NCBI GenBank assembly: GCA_038093975.1
Contig: JBBPTG010000098.1
Coordinates: 1 to 64,000 of the forward strand
Origin: Chalciporus piperatus
Lineage: Eukaryota; Basidiomycota; Agaricomycetes; Boletales; Boletaceae
Length of the DNA stretch: 64,000 nucleotides
Direction of reading: 5' to 3'
The notes beneath the pieces were generated by a model that did no database searches, was not told the origin of the DNA, and saw only the letters and a list, made by a program, of their open reading frames with translations. The position numbers and the translations under genes were made by a program. Below are positions 1 through 10,551 of the stretch, piece by piece. How positions within the stretch are numbered: position 1 is the first letter of the stretch; every line of letters starts with the position of its first letter.

Positions 1-2058
1 GACATGTTTCGTAGAATGGCCTGATAGCCCCCTAGCCAAACATTATTTTGCTCACATATTGATGTATTGAAACGCCATTTTCCATCCTGAATAAGCTCGG
101 GAAAGAAGGCAGGGTTGCAGTGCTTCTGACAATACGTGTCTGTCTCTTTGTGTTTGGAATTAAAGTGAAAGACGTCAACTGGCATGCCAGTCTTTGAAAA
201 GTGAGAGTCTTGGATTACTTCTTGATGCGCACGTAGCTTGCAGTTGTTGTCAAAAACAAGAAACTCTGGGGTTGACCGTGCAGTGGGAAATACAGCCTTT
301 GCAAAATCCTAATAAAAAATGTCATTAGATAGGCAACGAACAAAAGAAGAACGTAGGTAGGACTTACATTTACTGCAGATACTGCTTCAGAGCCAAAAAA
401 TGTAGCGCGGGCCAGAATGACGCCACAAGGTCGCATCATAACCTGCTCGTTATGAGTGCGGCGACATCCAAATCGTGCCCGAAGCTTTCGGTTGCCCTCC
501 TCGGGCTTCCCGTTGCATTCAACATCTAGAGTTACGTCTTCACCGTCAAGAACCTCTGGGGACATGGAGTCACCCGGAACTGTAACCCCTGCCCTTTGCA
601 ACCTACGGCGAAGCTGAAAAAGAGCCTTTGCAGGCCGGAGATATGCTTCTTCAAGTGCCCTGTGTTCAGCGATTGTACAGGTTTGCGAATTGGGGCTACA
701 GGCGTTATCGCACTTGTCCACAGCACATACTTCGACGTTGCCTTGGTGGACTGAACAATATCGATGTCGAACGTTGCTAAGTGGCACTTTGCAGTCCTGG
801 ACTGAGCAACAGGGATGACCTATTGTGATTCCATCACAAACCGCTACTTGTATCTTTGCTACAGTAGTACATCAGCTGTGAGATAAAATCAATCAGATAT
901 TCGCTCACTTCTACCTTCATTTGACCCCTCTCCTCTGTCTTCAACCACGAAGCAGCGACTACAGGCGTGATGGTATGCCTCCTGACCTGTGCCCTCCATG
1001 TCCCTGTTCCTCGCTATTAGAGCATCCTCGATACGTTCCTTCTGCGTTGCATCATGAGGAAGTACCAATCGCCCACGTTGCTCTGCTCGGTCTAACAATA
1101 GCGAATATATAAAGAATCCATTCAGCACATCAACGTCTCTCATCTCCAATGCTACGGGCCACGTAGCCCTGAGCTGCTTGAGGTGGCAGCAGGCCTGGCT
1201 GAGCTGCGGGAAGGCAGCGGGATTGTTTCGAACATAGGCATGCTGGTCGGCAATGGAGACATTGTATATTCGTGCACATGTAGTTGTAATGGTAACGTTG
1301 GTGGCAGTCTGAAGTTGCATTAGCAGCGTAGGCAGCGTATGAAAGGGTACTTACGACGACAGTAGGTGGACGTGGAGTGAACAGGAAGCACCCCAAAGCC
1401 AAGGGTGAAACGAGCTGCTTGATACTTGACTGGATCAGATAGCGTCGCAATGCTATTGCAGCCCCGTTGGCTGGGACAGCCCTCGGTGAGACAGACACGA
1501 GTAGGGGGGTAGAGGTCACCAAAGGCTTCAATTAATCAGCATCGTACAGCGAACAAGGGCAACGACTTGAACTTACCAACTCCGTGATGAAGGCCATGCA
1601 AGTTAAACATCTCCACCTCCTCTGAGCTCGGTGAGAGCCCTTGGCTGGACCAGATGAGGCGTTTGAGCAACAACCACCCATGCCTAACAGAATCAAGGTC
1701 CATTCCTGTGGTACCGACGAGGATGGCCTCCACCGAGGTAGGAAGTGTGAGAGGAGGGTGCGTGATGTCGCGCATTTCGTGGCGGATCGCTGGTAGCGCG
1801 AAGCAAGAAAATCGTACAAAATGAATGACCTTGTTGAGGTCTGAGAGCTTATCAGCTGGGATTGAGCCAAGGGCCTCGAAGGCGCTGCTGGGTGTAGATG
1901 GTACGTCCGGCAGCATCGTTGGGTAGGAGGTAGCGGCTTTCCGGGGCGTTCTGTTGAGAACGGGCGAGGTGGCGACAAGCTTTCGTTAACAGAGATGCAC
2001 CCCCAGCGGCAGCGTGGATGATGGGAGCAGCAGTGAGCGGCTGGAGGGCATTGGTCAA
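1..2058 (-). CDS. KDZ-transposon-associated CxC5/CxC6 cysteine-cluster protein, 3' end beyond the window
   Basis: This gene belongs to the CxC5/CxC6 proteins that accompany KDZ (Kyakuja/Dileera/Zisupton) transposons in mushrooms. Reading leftwards, an N-terminal helical part (about 1915-1590) contains MDLDSVRHGWLLLKRLIWSS. A CxC5-like segment follows (about 1508-1370) with LYPPTRVCLTEGCPSQRGC. Then comes a conserved middle part (about 1310-950) with ARIYN, LPHDATQKERIEDALIARN and HACSRC. A CxC6-like cluster (about 840-640) starts CDGITIGHPCCSVQDC and carries further Cys/His pairs. The last exon (about 300-1) has VFDNNCKLRAHQE, DVFHFNSKHKETD and ICEQNNVWLGGYQAI, typical of the C-terminal part. 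Segments lie in different frames joined by short introns, and I did not fix every junction. The start near 2058 is uncertain because a LINE inserted about 60 bp upstream. The N-terminal stretch changes frame near 1920, through an intron or a frameshift. Its molecular role is unknown; association with KDZ transposition is family knowledge. Confidence 0.8.
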
Positions 2059-2117
2059 GTTCGAGGTTATATCAAACCACCGTGAGAACTACAGGATCCA
2101 AGTTGTCGCTGGAGAAA

Positions 2118-2129
2118 CATGGGAGACAC
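2118..2129. repeat. Left target-site duplication of the LINE
   Basis: The 12 bases CATGGGAGACAC recur immediately after the poly(A) tail at 9661-9672. Adjoining A residues make the exact length ambiguous by a few bases. This is what target-primed reverse transcription leaves, and it shows that everything between is one insertion. Confidence 0.8.
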
Positions 2130-3308
2130 CATCTTTGGGATGGCTACTTTGGCTTCTCTTCGGCATATCGCCGTTGCTGCATCCTTGAACTCTTTTAGGA
2201 GTTTCTGGGGGCTCAGGTTTTCTCTACTGGTGTGCTCTCCACAATGTAGGTTCCTGTGGAGTTCCACTCCGAGGTTTATGATTTGTTCATTGACCGCTTT
2301 CCGTTTCAGAATGAAAAGGGGGAGAGTCCAATTATCGCGTCCCATCTGTGGCATGTTAATGCTTGATAGCCTAGCGGAGACAAGTTGGTGGTCCGTATGG
2401 ATCCCGGGTGGGTCTATCTCCCAGTTCTTGCTGAATGGGATCCAGTTCTTACTAATGTAAATTCGGTCTATTCTCGACTGGCTACCCCCTTGGCTAGCTG
2501 ACTGGGAGAAGGTAAAGCTCGTTGAGTCGGGGTTCTCATCCCGCCATCCATCACAAAGGTTCATTTTGCTGGTGAGCTCTCGTAGCGTCTCTAAAGGTGA
2601 CTCAGGGTCTAATCTGGCTGGGAGTCTGTCGAGCGCGTCCTCTACAATGTTGAAGTCCCCTAATAGGATATTCGGTGTAGGAAGAGATTTCTCTTGGATC
2701 TCATTTTTGATCTGTGACCAGAAGTCTCGGTTTGCCGTGTGGTCATTCGGGGCGTACACGGCGAGTATCGATATCTGTTCGTCTTTGTGCCATTGCATCG
2801 TGGCTAGTAGGGCCCGACCCGGGATAAGGTCATGTGTTTCTATCCCCTGGATATTTGTGATCTGCTTATTCCAAACAAGCGCGATACCCTTCGCATTTGG
2901 GTGTGAGGTGTCTATTGAGGAGGCTATGTGCAGTCGACTGCGGAAGAGCTCGTTGAGATGGGTCTCCCCTTCTTTGTCGAGGTGTGTCTCTTGTATAGCA
3001 AGGATTCCTATTCTCTTGTCTCGGACGATTTGGTTAATATGGTACCATTTGTCCGTTCCGTTGTGCCATCGTCCCCTCATATTCAACGATGCCACCTTAA
3101 TGTTGGCACGGGTGTTCTTTTTACAAGAGGGGCGAGGAATTCTCCCCGGGGGGCGATTTGCCGGTCGTGGAGCAGGTAGTCTCCGTTCTAGATTTGTGGC
3201 ATTTCCTACATCTTGTAGGATTGGCTCATCCGAGCTTTCATTCCCTCCCATTCTTTGGGGGGGCATCATTCCTGATGCATTACACGCACTACTGCGTGAT
3301 GGACCCAT
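2130..3308 (-). pseudogene. LINE ORF2, N-terminal part: APE-type endonuclease (detached from its RT)
   Basis: This apurinic-like endonuclease would nick target DNA for retrotransposition. The expected motifs occur in order: IKVASLNMRGR (Asn), LAIQETHLD (Glu), LAVYAPNDH, LLGDFNIVED (Asp and Asn), SRIDRIYIS (Asp) and IHTDHQLVSARL (Asp-His). All catalytic positions look intact. A proline-, arginine-rich leader of about 70 residues precedes the domain. The frame stays open to 3308, the first Met I can place; a start further upstream is possible. The reading continues past the element end for a few residues of flanking DNA and stops near 2067. It cannot make a complete ORF2 protein because the RT half lies in the opposite orientation from about 5593. 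Confidence 0.88.
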
Positions 3309-3894
3309 CCGGGGCCTATGGGAGTTCTCCCCTTCGCCGTTGCCGAAAAACCTGGTCCCATCATTGAGGGGTGAGTTAATGGCGGTTTCAAAACACCCCT
3401 CTCCAGGACCGGGGGTGTCGTTGCTCGAGATGTTCGGCTCGACCGAGCTGTGTGAGGTGTGAGTTTGTTCAGCTGTTGGTACTTACGATCTGGTCTACAA
3501 CAATGCACCAGAAAGGGGGAACCTCGACGGCGCCACCGGATTTGTCGGACGTGTCGCAAGAGGGGATGGGGTCACGGTGAGGTCGATAACTCCTCCCTCT
3601 ATTGACTTAAGCAGGCTAAGCACGGCTCGTCCAGACCTAAAAAGGTCGCCGTTTTTGTGTGTGACGCGGGGCTTTCCTGTCCTATGCAAGCACAGTCGGT
3701 AAATGTGGGCCCCCATATGCCACGGCCTTTTGTGCTAACCCCCAATAGCCCTACGAGTGGGTTCTTGGTTGCTGTGGTCCTCACACCTCAGCTGGGTAGC
3801 AAATGGCGGCTCGTCGAGCAGATGTAGAGTCGTACATTTTGTACGGAAGTCATTCGTCGTAATGTTCGTATTTACAGGACGGATTGGAAGTAGT

Positions 3895-5121
3895 CTAAAA
3901 ACGACCCCGTCCTCTTCTAGGGCCATCTCGTGGCTGACCTCTACCCTTCGTAGGCGATGCCTGTCTTCCACCCCTGCGTGGAGTCCTCGTGTTATCCTCC
4001 ATCATTGTCATAACGTCTTCGGCAGACGGCGGGGGGCCGAACCAGCCGGGGAGGCGGGTGAAGGGGCAGGCCCAGGTAGGGTGGTCAAAGGACTTGCATC
4101 CAGTGCACATAAATTGTCGTTCCCCGAGTCTCATTTCTCCAGTGCCGTGGTCTTCCGACTGGAAGGAAAGGAGGCGAATCTTCTTCGTCCACTCGTAGTA
4201 TATCTCGAGTGTGAAGTCAGGAGGGGTGTCGCAGTAGACATTCCAGACCGTTCGTTTAGCGGTCCTAGCCGTAGTGACTCTCAGACTAGTGACTCGAATC
4301 GAGTTGATTGCCTTTTCAGCGGCTTCTTTCTCGAGGGAATTGTTGAGAATGAAGGCGGTGATATCTGATGATGCGACAAGGGTCTTCCTGACGATCTCTG
4401 CGACTGTGAGATTGGCACTGGGGGAGTCAGGGAGGGAAAAGTTCTCCAAGGTACCGATGTAGGTAGGAAGAGGTTGTTCGTATGGCACGAAGAAACAGGT
4501 GATGTCTTTCGCGGAGCACATGGCCATAGTGACGAGCATCTTGGTGGCGTCATCTCCCAAGCCCGAGATCAGGAAGTGGTATGGGGGGGGAAGGCGTACT
4601 CTCATCTCCTTTTCAGCATTGGGAGTGCTGATAACGAGGTTGCGGGTGTTCATCTCTCCGACGATCTTGGGGATGATCTCGTAGATCTTCTCTACGGTGT
4701 CCTGGGCGTTTTCTTGGTAAGAGGCCCGGAAGATTCTAACCCAGACTTTTCCCCCCGTCTTAGAGGGCCACGCCACCTTGTGTCTTTGTGCGATGTTGCG
4801 CCAGACCGAATCCCCGAGTTGGGGAGTTGGGAAACCGTTCTCTGGGACGGCGGTGATGATAAGGCCACTCTCGAGAGTTGTGGTGCCGCTGGTTGGCTTG
4901 GGCATCTTATTGATGCGTGGCAATTTGTTTATAGGGCGATTTGGGGTGACTGGAGTATTTCCAGGTGATGGGGGAAAAGGGATTGGCGTACGTGAGAGCG
5001 CTCGGGGAGTCAGGATAAGTTGACCGTCTTGGGTGTCACCCTCTGATGATGAGTCTGAGTCTGAGGTTCGACGAGACCGTTTGTTCTCTCTCGAGTCTGT
5101 TTTTATACGATCCAGGACCAT
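3895..5121 (-). CDS. LINE ORF1, Gag-like nucleic-acid-binding protein
   Basis: This is an intact 408-residue frame. The N-terminus is basic and serine-rich (KTDSRENKRSRRTSDSDSS). The middle resembles fungal LINE ORF1 proteins (VWVRIFRAS, KTLVASSDITAF). A single CCHC zinc knuckle, CTGCKSFDHPTWAC, sits near residue 345, followed by a basic tail rich in Arg, Gly and Pro. By family knowledge it would coat element RNA in the ribonucleoprotein particle. It sits immediately downstream of the element's 5' UTR and upstream of the endonuclease, the normal order, but on the strand opposite to the RT half. Nothing interrupts the frame, which suggests a fairly recent insertion. Confidence 0.85.
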   Translation of the reverse strand: MVLDRIKTDSRENKRSRRTSDSDSSSEGDTQDGQLILTPRALSRTPIPFPPSPGNTPVTPNRPINKLPRINKMPKPTSGTTTLESGLIITAVPENGFPTPQLGDSVWRNIAQRHKVAWPSKTGGKVWVRIFRASYQENAQDTVEKIYEIIPKIVGEMNTRNLVISTPNAEKEMRVRLPPPYHFLISGLGDDATKMLVTMAMCSAKDITCFFVPYEQPLPTYIGTLENFSLPDSPSANLTVAEIVRKTLVASSDITAFILNNSLEKEAAEKAINSIRVTSLRVTTARTAKRTVWNVYCDTPPDFTLEIYYEWTKKIRLLSFQSEDHGTGEMRLGERQFMCTGCKSFDHPTWACPFTRLPGWFGPPPSAEDVMTMMEDNTRTPRRGGRQASPTKGRGQPRDGPRRGRGRF

Positions 5122-5197
5122 TGTGGATGTGGAGGGTAGGGGTTGGCATGCTTGCTTTGTGTCTTTGTTATCGGAGTGTTGTGGGACATTTGTTCCG

Positions 5198-5286
5198 GTG
5201 GCTCAGTGGCTCAGTGGCTCAGTGGCTCAGGTGACTCGGTACTCAGTGGCTCAGTGGCTCAGTGGCTCTGTGTCTCAGTGTCTCAG
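5198..5286. repeat. Octamer tandem repeat in the LINE 5' UTR
   Basis: The unit GTGGCTCA (plus strand) is repeated four times perfectly from 5198. It then continues imperfectly (GTGACTCG, ACTCA, further GTGGCTCA, GTGTCTCA) to about 5286. On the element's own sense strand the unit is TGAGCCAC. It lies between the ORF1 start (5121) and the presumed 5' end of the element. Confidence 0.8.
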
Positions 5287-5592
5287 AAACCGTCGCCAGC
5301 CATCGTGAGCTTATGGACAGGCCCATGTGGGGTTCAGCGTAGGGGGAGGGCCCTACAGGGAACTCGTTACACGCTTCAGCGTGGGCCACCTCTCCAAGGA
5401 GGGGTATTAATGTCGTAACATTATAGCATTTCATCTCATCGTGCATGCATACGGGGGGCGGCGAGTTAGTGCACTTGCACTCTTGGTCTACAGCGATACC
5501 GCTGGATCCCTATACAGGGAAAAACGCGTCGTTGGGCGAACGAACAGCGCCGAGTATTGTCTGATACCAGACGCCACTCTACCTGATCGTGA

Positions 5593-8500
5593 GAGTTCAG
5601 GTCCAAGGAGAAAACAATCCAAAATCTTAAGCAGCAATTGAAAGATACCCTGCAGAACGTTAATATAGACGAGGAAGAGAAGAAATTTATAGCCTGTGAA
5701 ATACAAGAGCGTACCAATCAGCTTGAACGAACGCGGCACCAAAAGCAACGTGATAATATCACTGCTAAAATGATGCTCGAGTGTGAATCCCCAGCAAGCA
5801 AACTATGGGCCCAGTCAGCGAAGACAAAACGGCCCAGAGATGCAATTGCGGAGCTAAAAACGTTGGACTCCCCAACAGACCAGCCAGTCTACGAAAAGAA
5901 GTCGAGAGCGATGGCCGAAATCGGCAGGCAGCATCACGAGCGTCTACAGACCATGGACGTAGCTCCAGATACGGAACGACAAGAAGCCACCTTGGAGGCT
6001 CTGGACACGATAGATGTCAGACTTTCTGAAGAACAGCGGGGCGAAATGGAGGAACTAATCACCCAAGAGGAAGTCGGCCAAGTGTTAAAAATGTTACCCC
6101 TGGGGAAAGCAGCCGGCATAGATGGCCTGCCCTACGAATTCTGGAAGTGGGTTCAGGAAAAGGCCATGAACAGACCCAAAGAAATGAAGGAAAAGGAACC
6201 ACTCGATATAGTAGAATGTCTTACGACCGTCTACAACGACATCGAATCAAACGGTGTCGATGCGACAACCGGATTCTCCGAAGGCTGGATGTGCCCCCTA
6301 TATAAGAAAAAGGACAGAACTGATATCGCCAACTACAGGCCGATAACCCTGCTCAATAGCGACTATAAGATTTTCACTAAAACCCTAGCCATTCGCCTAG
6401 CCAGATCAGCCCCAAATGTCATAAACGAAAACCAAGCCGGCTTTATCCCAGGGAGAAGTATCACCGATCAGATCAAGCTCACGCAAATGATTATTAACTA
6501 CGCCGAGGCAACCGAAGAAAATGGCGTGATAGTCGCCCTAGATCAGGAGAAGGCATACGACAAGATTATGCATGATTACCTGTGGAAGACACTTGCGAAA
6601 TTCAACTTCCCAGACCACTTCATCAATATAGTCAAATCACTCTACCAACACGCAGAGACCTCCGTTTTAATTAACGGATTCCGAAGTAATAAATACAGGG
6701 TGACACGCGGTGTCCGTCAGGGCGACCCACTGTCGTGTCTACTATTTGATCTGGCTATAGAACCTCTCGCGGAGATGCTCCGAAAATCAGGCATAACTGG
6801 ATACCAAACCCCCCAGATGACCCACCGTGTTGTTGTCACGATGTTCGCAGATGACACGACAGTCTACCTAAGAGGCTCCGATAGCTTCAATGCCCTGCAA
6901 AACTTACTGACAAGGTGGTGCGCAGCATCTGGGGCAAAATTCAATATCTCCAAGACTGAGATAATCCCCGTAGGAGCGAGAGATTACCGCCTAAAATTAC
7001 TGGAGTCACGTCAACTAAATCCCGACCAAGATCGGATCCCTTCACACATACGTATCGCGCATGAGGGCACAGCAATCCGGATATTAGGGGCGTGGCTAGG
7101 AAACAACACAGACGACCATGCTATATGGTCCCCCATCACCGAAAGAATTAGTGAATCACTTGAGAGGTGGGAAAGGACTCACCCCACAATCGAAGGTCGT
7201 AAGACGATCATACAATGGACAATAGGCGGATGCACGCAGTACCTGACAAAGGCACAGGGAATGCCGGACGAGATAGAGAAAGTACTCACTAGGAAAATCA
7301 GGGAATTTATTTGGGATGGAGACGGCATTCCTGCGATAAGAATAAATATGATGGAATCACCCACTAATAAGGGAGGGAAAGCCCTCCTAAACCTAAAAGA
7401 TAGGAATGAAGCGATAGAGCTCACATGGCTAACCGGCCTGCTTGCACCAGAGGCCAATCGGCCGGCCTGGGCGCACTTTGCACATGCCATACTCGCTCAC
7501 TACGCCCAACCACAACCGGTAGTTGACCCGACACTGCGAATAAACAACTTCACGCAGTCCTGGAACCCTGCGATTCGAAAGTTGCCAAAGAGCCTACAAA
7601 GAATCCTCAAGGCGGCCAAAAAACACAACCTAAGACTCGATGCACCTGTCATATCAGACGAGATCAAACGAGAAATGGTCATATGGTTCCACGGAAACGC
7701 AACGAGTGAACTCAACTCACTGAACAACCACTTCTATGCTAAATGCCTAAGAAAAAGGCACGGAATCGTCACGGTAGGAGACCTGACAGACCACGTACAA
7801 CGAAGCGCACCAGAGCACCGATCAAATCGAAACTGCAACTGCCCCACATGCACGCATGAAAGATCTATAGGGTGTTTAGTACCATCCAACTGTCGGAACC
7901 TCGCACATAAAGTATTGCAATCCATACACCAGAAATGGAGCCCGGCACACTCACCGTACCTAAAAGTAAGCGCCTTAACACCCCAAGAAAGAGGGGAAAA
8001 TGTCAAAGCCCTGAAAGAAAAGAAAGGCGTTATTTTTGATCCAGAAATGACCCTTAACTTACCAAAAGAAAACGGCTTCCAAGTCCTCGGGAACAAACTA
8101 CAACCCTCCATGACTGCCGCCGAACAAGACCCGCCACCAGCGGATGACATACGCCCAACGGGGAGTAAAACAGAAGCCACAGTAGCAGGTACATACCGAG
8201 TTAACAAAGATGGTGACATCGAATCCGGAGGCGGAATATGGTTCGGCACAAACGACCCTAGAAATGCTTCGATCAACGTCCCAGAAGACTTGAGCACCCG
8301 ACAAAGTGGGGAACTGTATGGTGTTCTCTATGCGGCACAATCCGCGCCATCAAACGTACCATTAGAATTAAATATTGATTCTGGGCCCATAATCCACTCG
8401 CTCACCATCAACCTGCCAAAACTTGAAGAGGATGGCTGGGTAAATGTACCCGACGCCGAAATCCTAATGGCGATAGTAGCATCGCTCCGTAGAAGGGGCT

Positions 8501-9462
8501 CCACATCAACACTACACCAACGGACTAATCATACACCCAAGGAAGCAATCAAAAAAGCGGAGGAACTGGCGAAGACCGCCCTTGATAGATCCTCACCTAG
8601 CACTGTAAACATCCTAGTACCGCCTGAACTCAGTCGACAGGGAGTGAGAGTCTCAACGGCGACACAAGGCCTACTATATCGCGGAATCAAGCAAGGGAAA
8701 CAACGAGCTAATGAATCGTGACGCACCACAATAACCCTTGCCAAAACGAAATACGCGATCCAGGAACTAACAAACACAACTCCAACCTCTGAACAAATAT
8801 GGCACTCGATTAGAGACAGAGACTTACCAAGAGTAATAAGGAGCTTCCTATGGAAATGTCTCCACGACGGATATAAAATCGGCGAGTACTGGGATCGGAT
8901 AACAAACCTAGAAACCAGAGGAAAATGCAACCTGTGCGGCGAACTAGAAAACATGGAGCACATCCTACTCGAATGCGAATCTTCGGACGCAATCAAGGTA
9001 ATATGGGACCTGGCAAAAGAGCTATGGCTAAAACGTGAGGATGCCTGGCCACAAATCTCCTATGGGATGATACTTGGGTGTAACCTGACAAAATTCCGGA
9101 CGAGATCGCGAATTAACCAAGGAAAATCACGATTACTCACCATTCTTATCAGCGAATCCGCGATTCTAATCTGGAGGCTGAGATGCGAACGCATTTTCAA
9201 ACTTGGAAATGATCAATCCGCCTTCCACACTCCAGAAGAAATACGAAACAAATGGATATTCAATCTAAACTCTAGACTCAAACTTGACCAACTCTACACT
9301 AACACGAATAAGTTCGGGAAGAAGTCTACTCCCAAGAAGACCGTTCTCCAAACATGGAGCGGCACCCTCCTGGAGGAGGAAAACCTGCCGGATGATTGGA
9401 GCCGGCAGTCAGGGGTTTTAGTGGGTATTACATCTAAACGGCCTCCCGGCCGAAATCGATAA
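5593..9462 (+). pseudogene. LINE ORF2, C-terminal part: reverse transcriptase and RNase H, with one in-frame stop
   Basis: The frame opens after a stop at 5590-5592 and begins at the endonuclease-RT linker. Reverse-transcriptase motifs are clear: NYRPITLLNSDYKIFTK, NQAGFIPGRSITDQI, IVALDQEKAYDKI, VRQGDPLSCLLFDLAIEPL and the catalytic FADDTTVYL. An RNase-H-like region lies around 8190-8570 (GGGIWFGTNDPRNASI, ELNIDSGPIIHSL), but the usual final His/Asp motif is not recognisable. A single TGA at 8719-8721 interrupts the frame. The same frame then continues to a TAA at 9460-9462 and includes the CNLCGELENMEHILLECE zinc-binding region typical of this family. A C-to-T change in a CGA codon would explain the stop. 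It is non-functional as it stands: no start, no endonuclease, one nonsense codon. Confidence 0.88.
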
Positions 9463-9640
9463 TGGATGTGAGTCCCACACTGCCACACATGTGGCGTACG
9501 TAAAGGTATTTCCCCTGGGTGGTCTCTGCATACTGGATTCTCGACTATGGTACCGTTCCTACCGCGGGTGAAACCCCCGCTTACCAACGTGTTCAATCGG
9601 CCTGACCTTGTCAGCCACGATTGAGCAACATCGTTCCACC

Positions 9641-9660
9641 AAAAAAAAAAAAAAAAAAAA
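9641..9660 (+). repeat. LINE poly(A) tail
   Basis: An uninterrupted run of 20 A follows the 3' UTR and directly precedes the right target-site duplication. It marks the 3' end of the retrotransposed RNA. Confidence 0.9.
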
Positions 9661-9672
9661 CATGGGAGACAC
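9661..9672. repeat. Right target-site duplication of the LINE
   Basis: CATGGGAGACAC matches 2118-2129 exactly. Host DNA resumes at 9673 with short repeated GGAGATTCCC words. Confidence 0.8.
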
Positions 9673-9884
9673 AAGCGAGTCTCCGAAAATCTCCAGAGAC
9701 AAACAAGCAAGCCTCTCCAGAGATAGCAACAAAAGCTGCTGGAGATTCCCTGGAGATTCCCCAGCGACTCTCCACCAACAACTTATACGCCCTCCGCTCC
9801 CCCAGCAACTTAGAACTTCTGCATGTTTCGATCCCAGCTGGTATGTGCTTCTGAATAGCTCAGTCGTCCTGCTGTTGTAATTGA

Positions 9885-10551
9885 TAACTACGCAGTCGAC
9901 ACCCCCGCCCAGTTCTCCACCCCCCAGTCCTCCACCCACTTCAAGCTATCACCTAGCCTCTCCTGCCCCATTTACCAGCGAGAGCTCGGTCGCAGGTCAA
10001 GGCAGGAATGCCTATGAAACCTTTTTGATGCAGGTCCCCGGGTCTGTTCGCGGTTTCATTCCGACCACCGATGAAGACCTCGCGAAGCAGTTCCGTAATG
10101 GGGGTGTTCCTGAAGACCAGATTGCCTCCCAAATTCTTCAACACGATACAGAGTGCAATGAGATGATGGCGGAGTTGGGTTCCGTGGGCTTTCCAACAAT
10201 CGGGGTATGTCTTTCTATTGCCTTCTGGCGGTGTGACTTAGGCGTCATATTGTCCAGCTGAAACCGACGGGCGGCAATTTTTCTGTTGTTCAGATCCCCG
10301 GGACAACAATTGCCATCCGCATGTGGGATAGTGGCATGGAGAACTATCAATCATTCATGATAGATTTTTTCGACCTCCCCACACACACGGAAGTCGAACC
10401 TTCCTCCGATTGGAAGATTCATCTTATGGACGCTGCTGGAACGGTGGCCCAGACTGATCCCCTCCCTTCATGGGGAGCCTCATTCGGAAACACGGCACTG
10501 GACCTCTCTTCCAAAAAGGATACCCAGCAGTTCTCTGTTCCTGAAGGTTCC
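9885..10551 (+). CDS. Unrecognised gene, two exons visible
   Basis: I do not recognise this family. A first coding exon ends at 10204 and contains a Pro/Ser-rich stretch, then AYETFLMQVPGSVRGFIPT and EDLAKQFRNGGVPEDQIA. A GT-AG intron (10205-10293) leads in phase to a second exon, 10294-10551. That exon reads IPGTTIAIRMWDSGMENYQ and WKIHLMDAAGTVAQTDPLP and ends at a plausible donor (GTATGT). No ATG sits at the start of the Pro-rich stretch, so an upstream exon or the internal ATG near 10027 may be used. The 3' end is unresolved; an acceptor near 10653 would add a short tail. No signal peptide or membrane segment is evident. The two exons agree in phase, which supports a real gene, perhaps truncated. 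Confidence 0.45.

Larger units (their letters stand above)
2130..9660 (+). mobile_element. Tad1-type LINE retrotransposon with an inverted 5' half (twin-primed insertion)
   Basis: The right part (about 5593-9660, plus) carries reverse transcriptase, a degenerate RNase H region, a 3' UTR and a poly(A) tail. The left part (2130 to about 5592) is the 5' UTR, ORF1 and the endonuclease end of ORF2, all on the minus strand. The minus endonuclease reading stops at the left duplication just after REAKVAIPKM. The plus reading starts with EKTIQNLKQQLKDTLQ, the linker expected a few residues later, so the halves are nearly complementary. One 12-bp duplication flanks the whole unit (2118-2129 and 9661-9672). 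Antisense 5' segment first, sense 3' segment next, then poly(A) is the twin-priming arrangement known from mammalian L1. Assignment to Tad1 rests on the fungal host, ORF1 with a CCHC knuckle, and the APE endonuclease-RT-RNase H order. Confidence 0.85.

Noticed and set aside
2566..3462. Long plus-strand open frame opposite the endonuclease
   Set aside because: It is the antisense shadow of the endonuclease domain; its translation has no family resemblance.
2130..9660. Two independent head-to-head LINE insertions
   Set aside because: The halves are complementary within ORF2 and meet at almost the same residue. Only one poly(A) tail and one target-site duplication exist, so a single twin-primed event is simpler.
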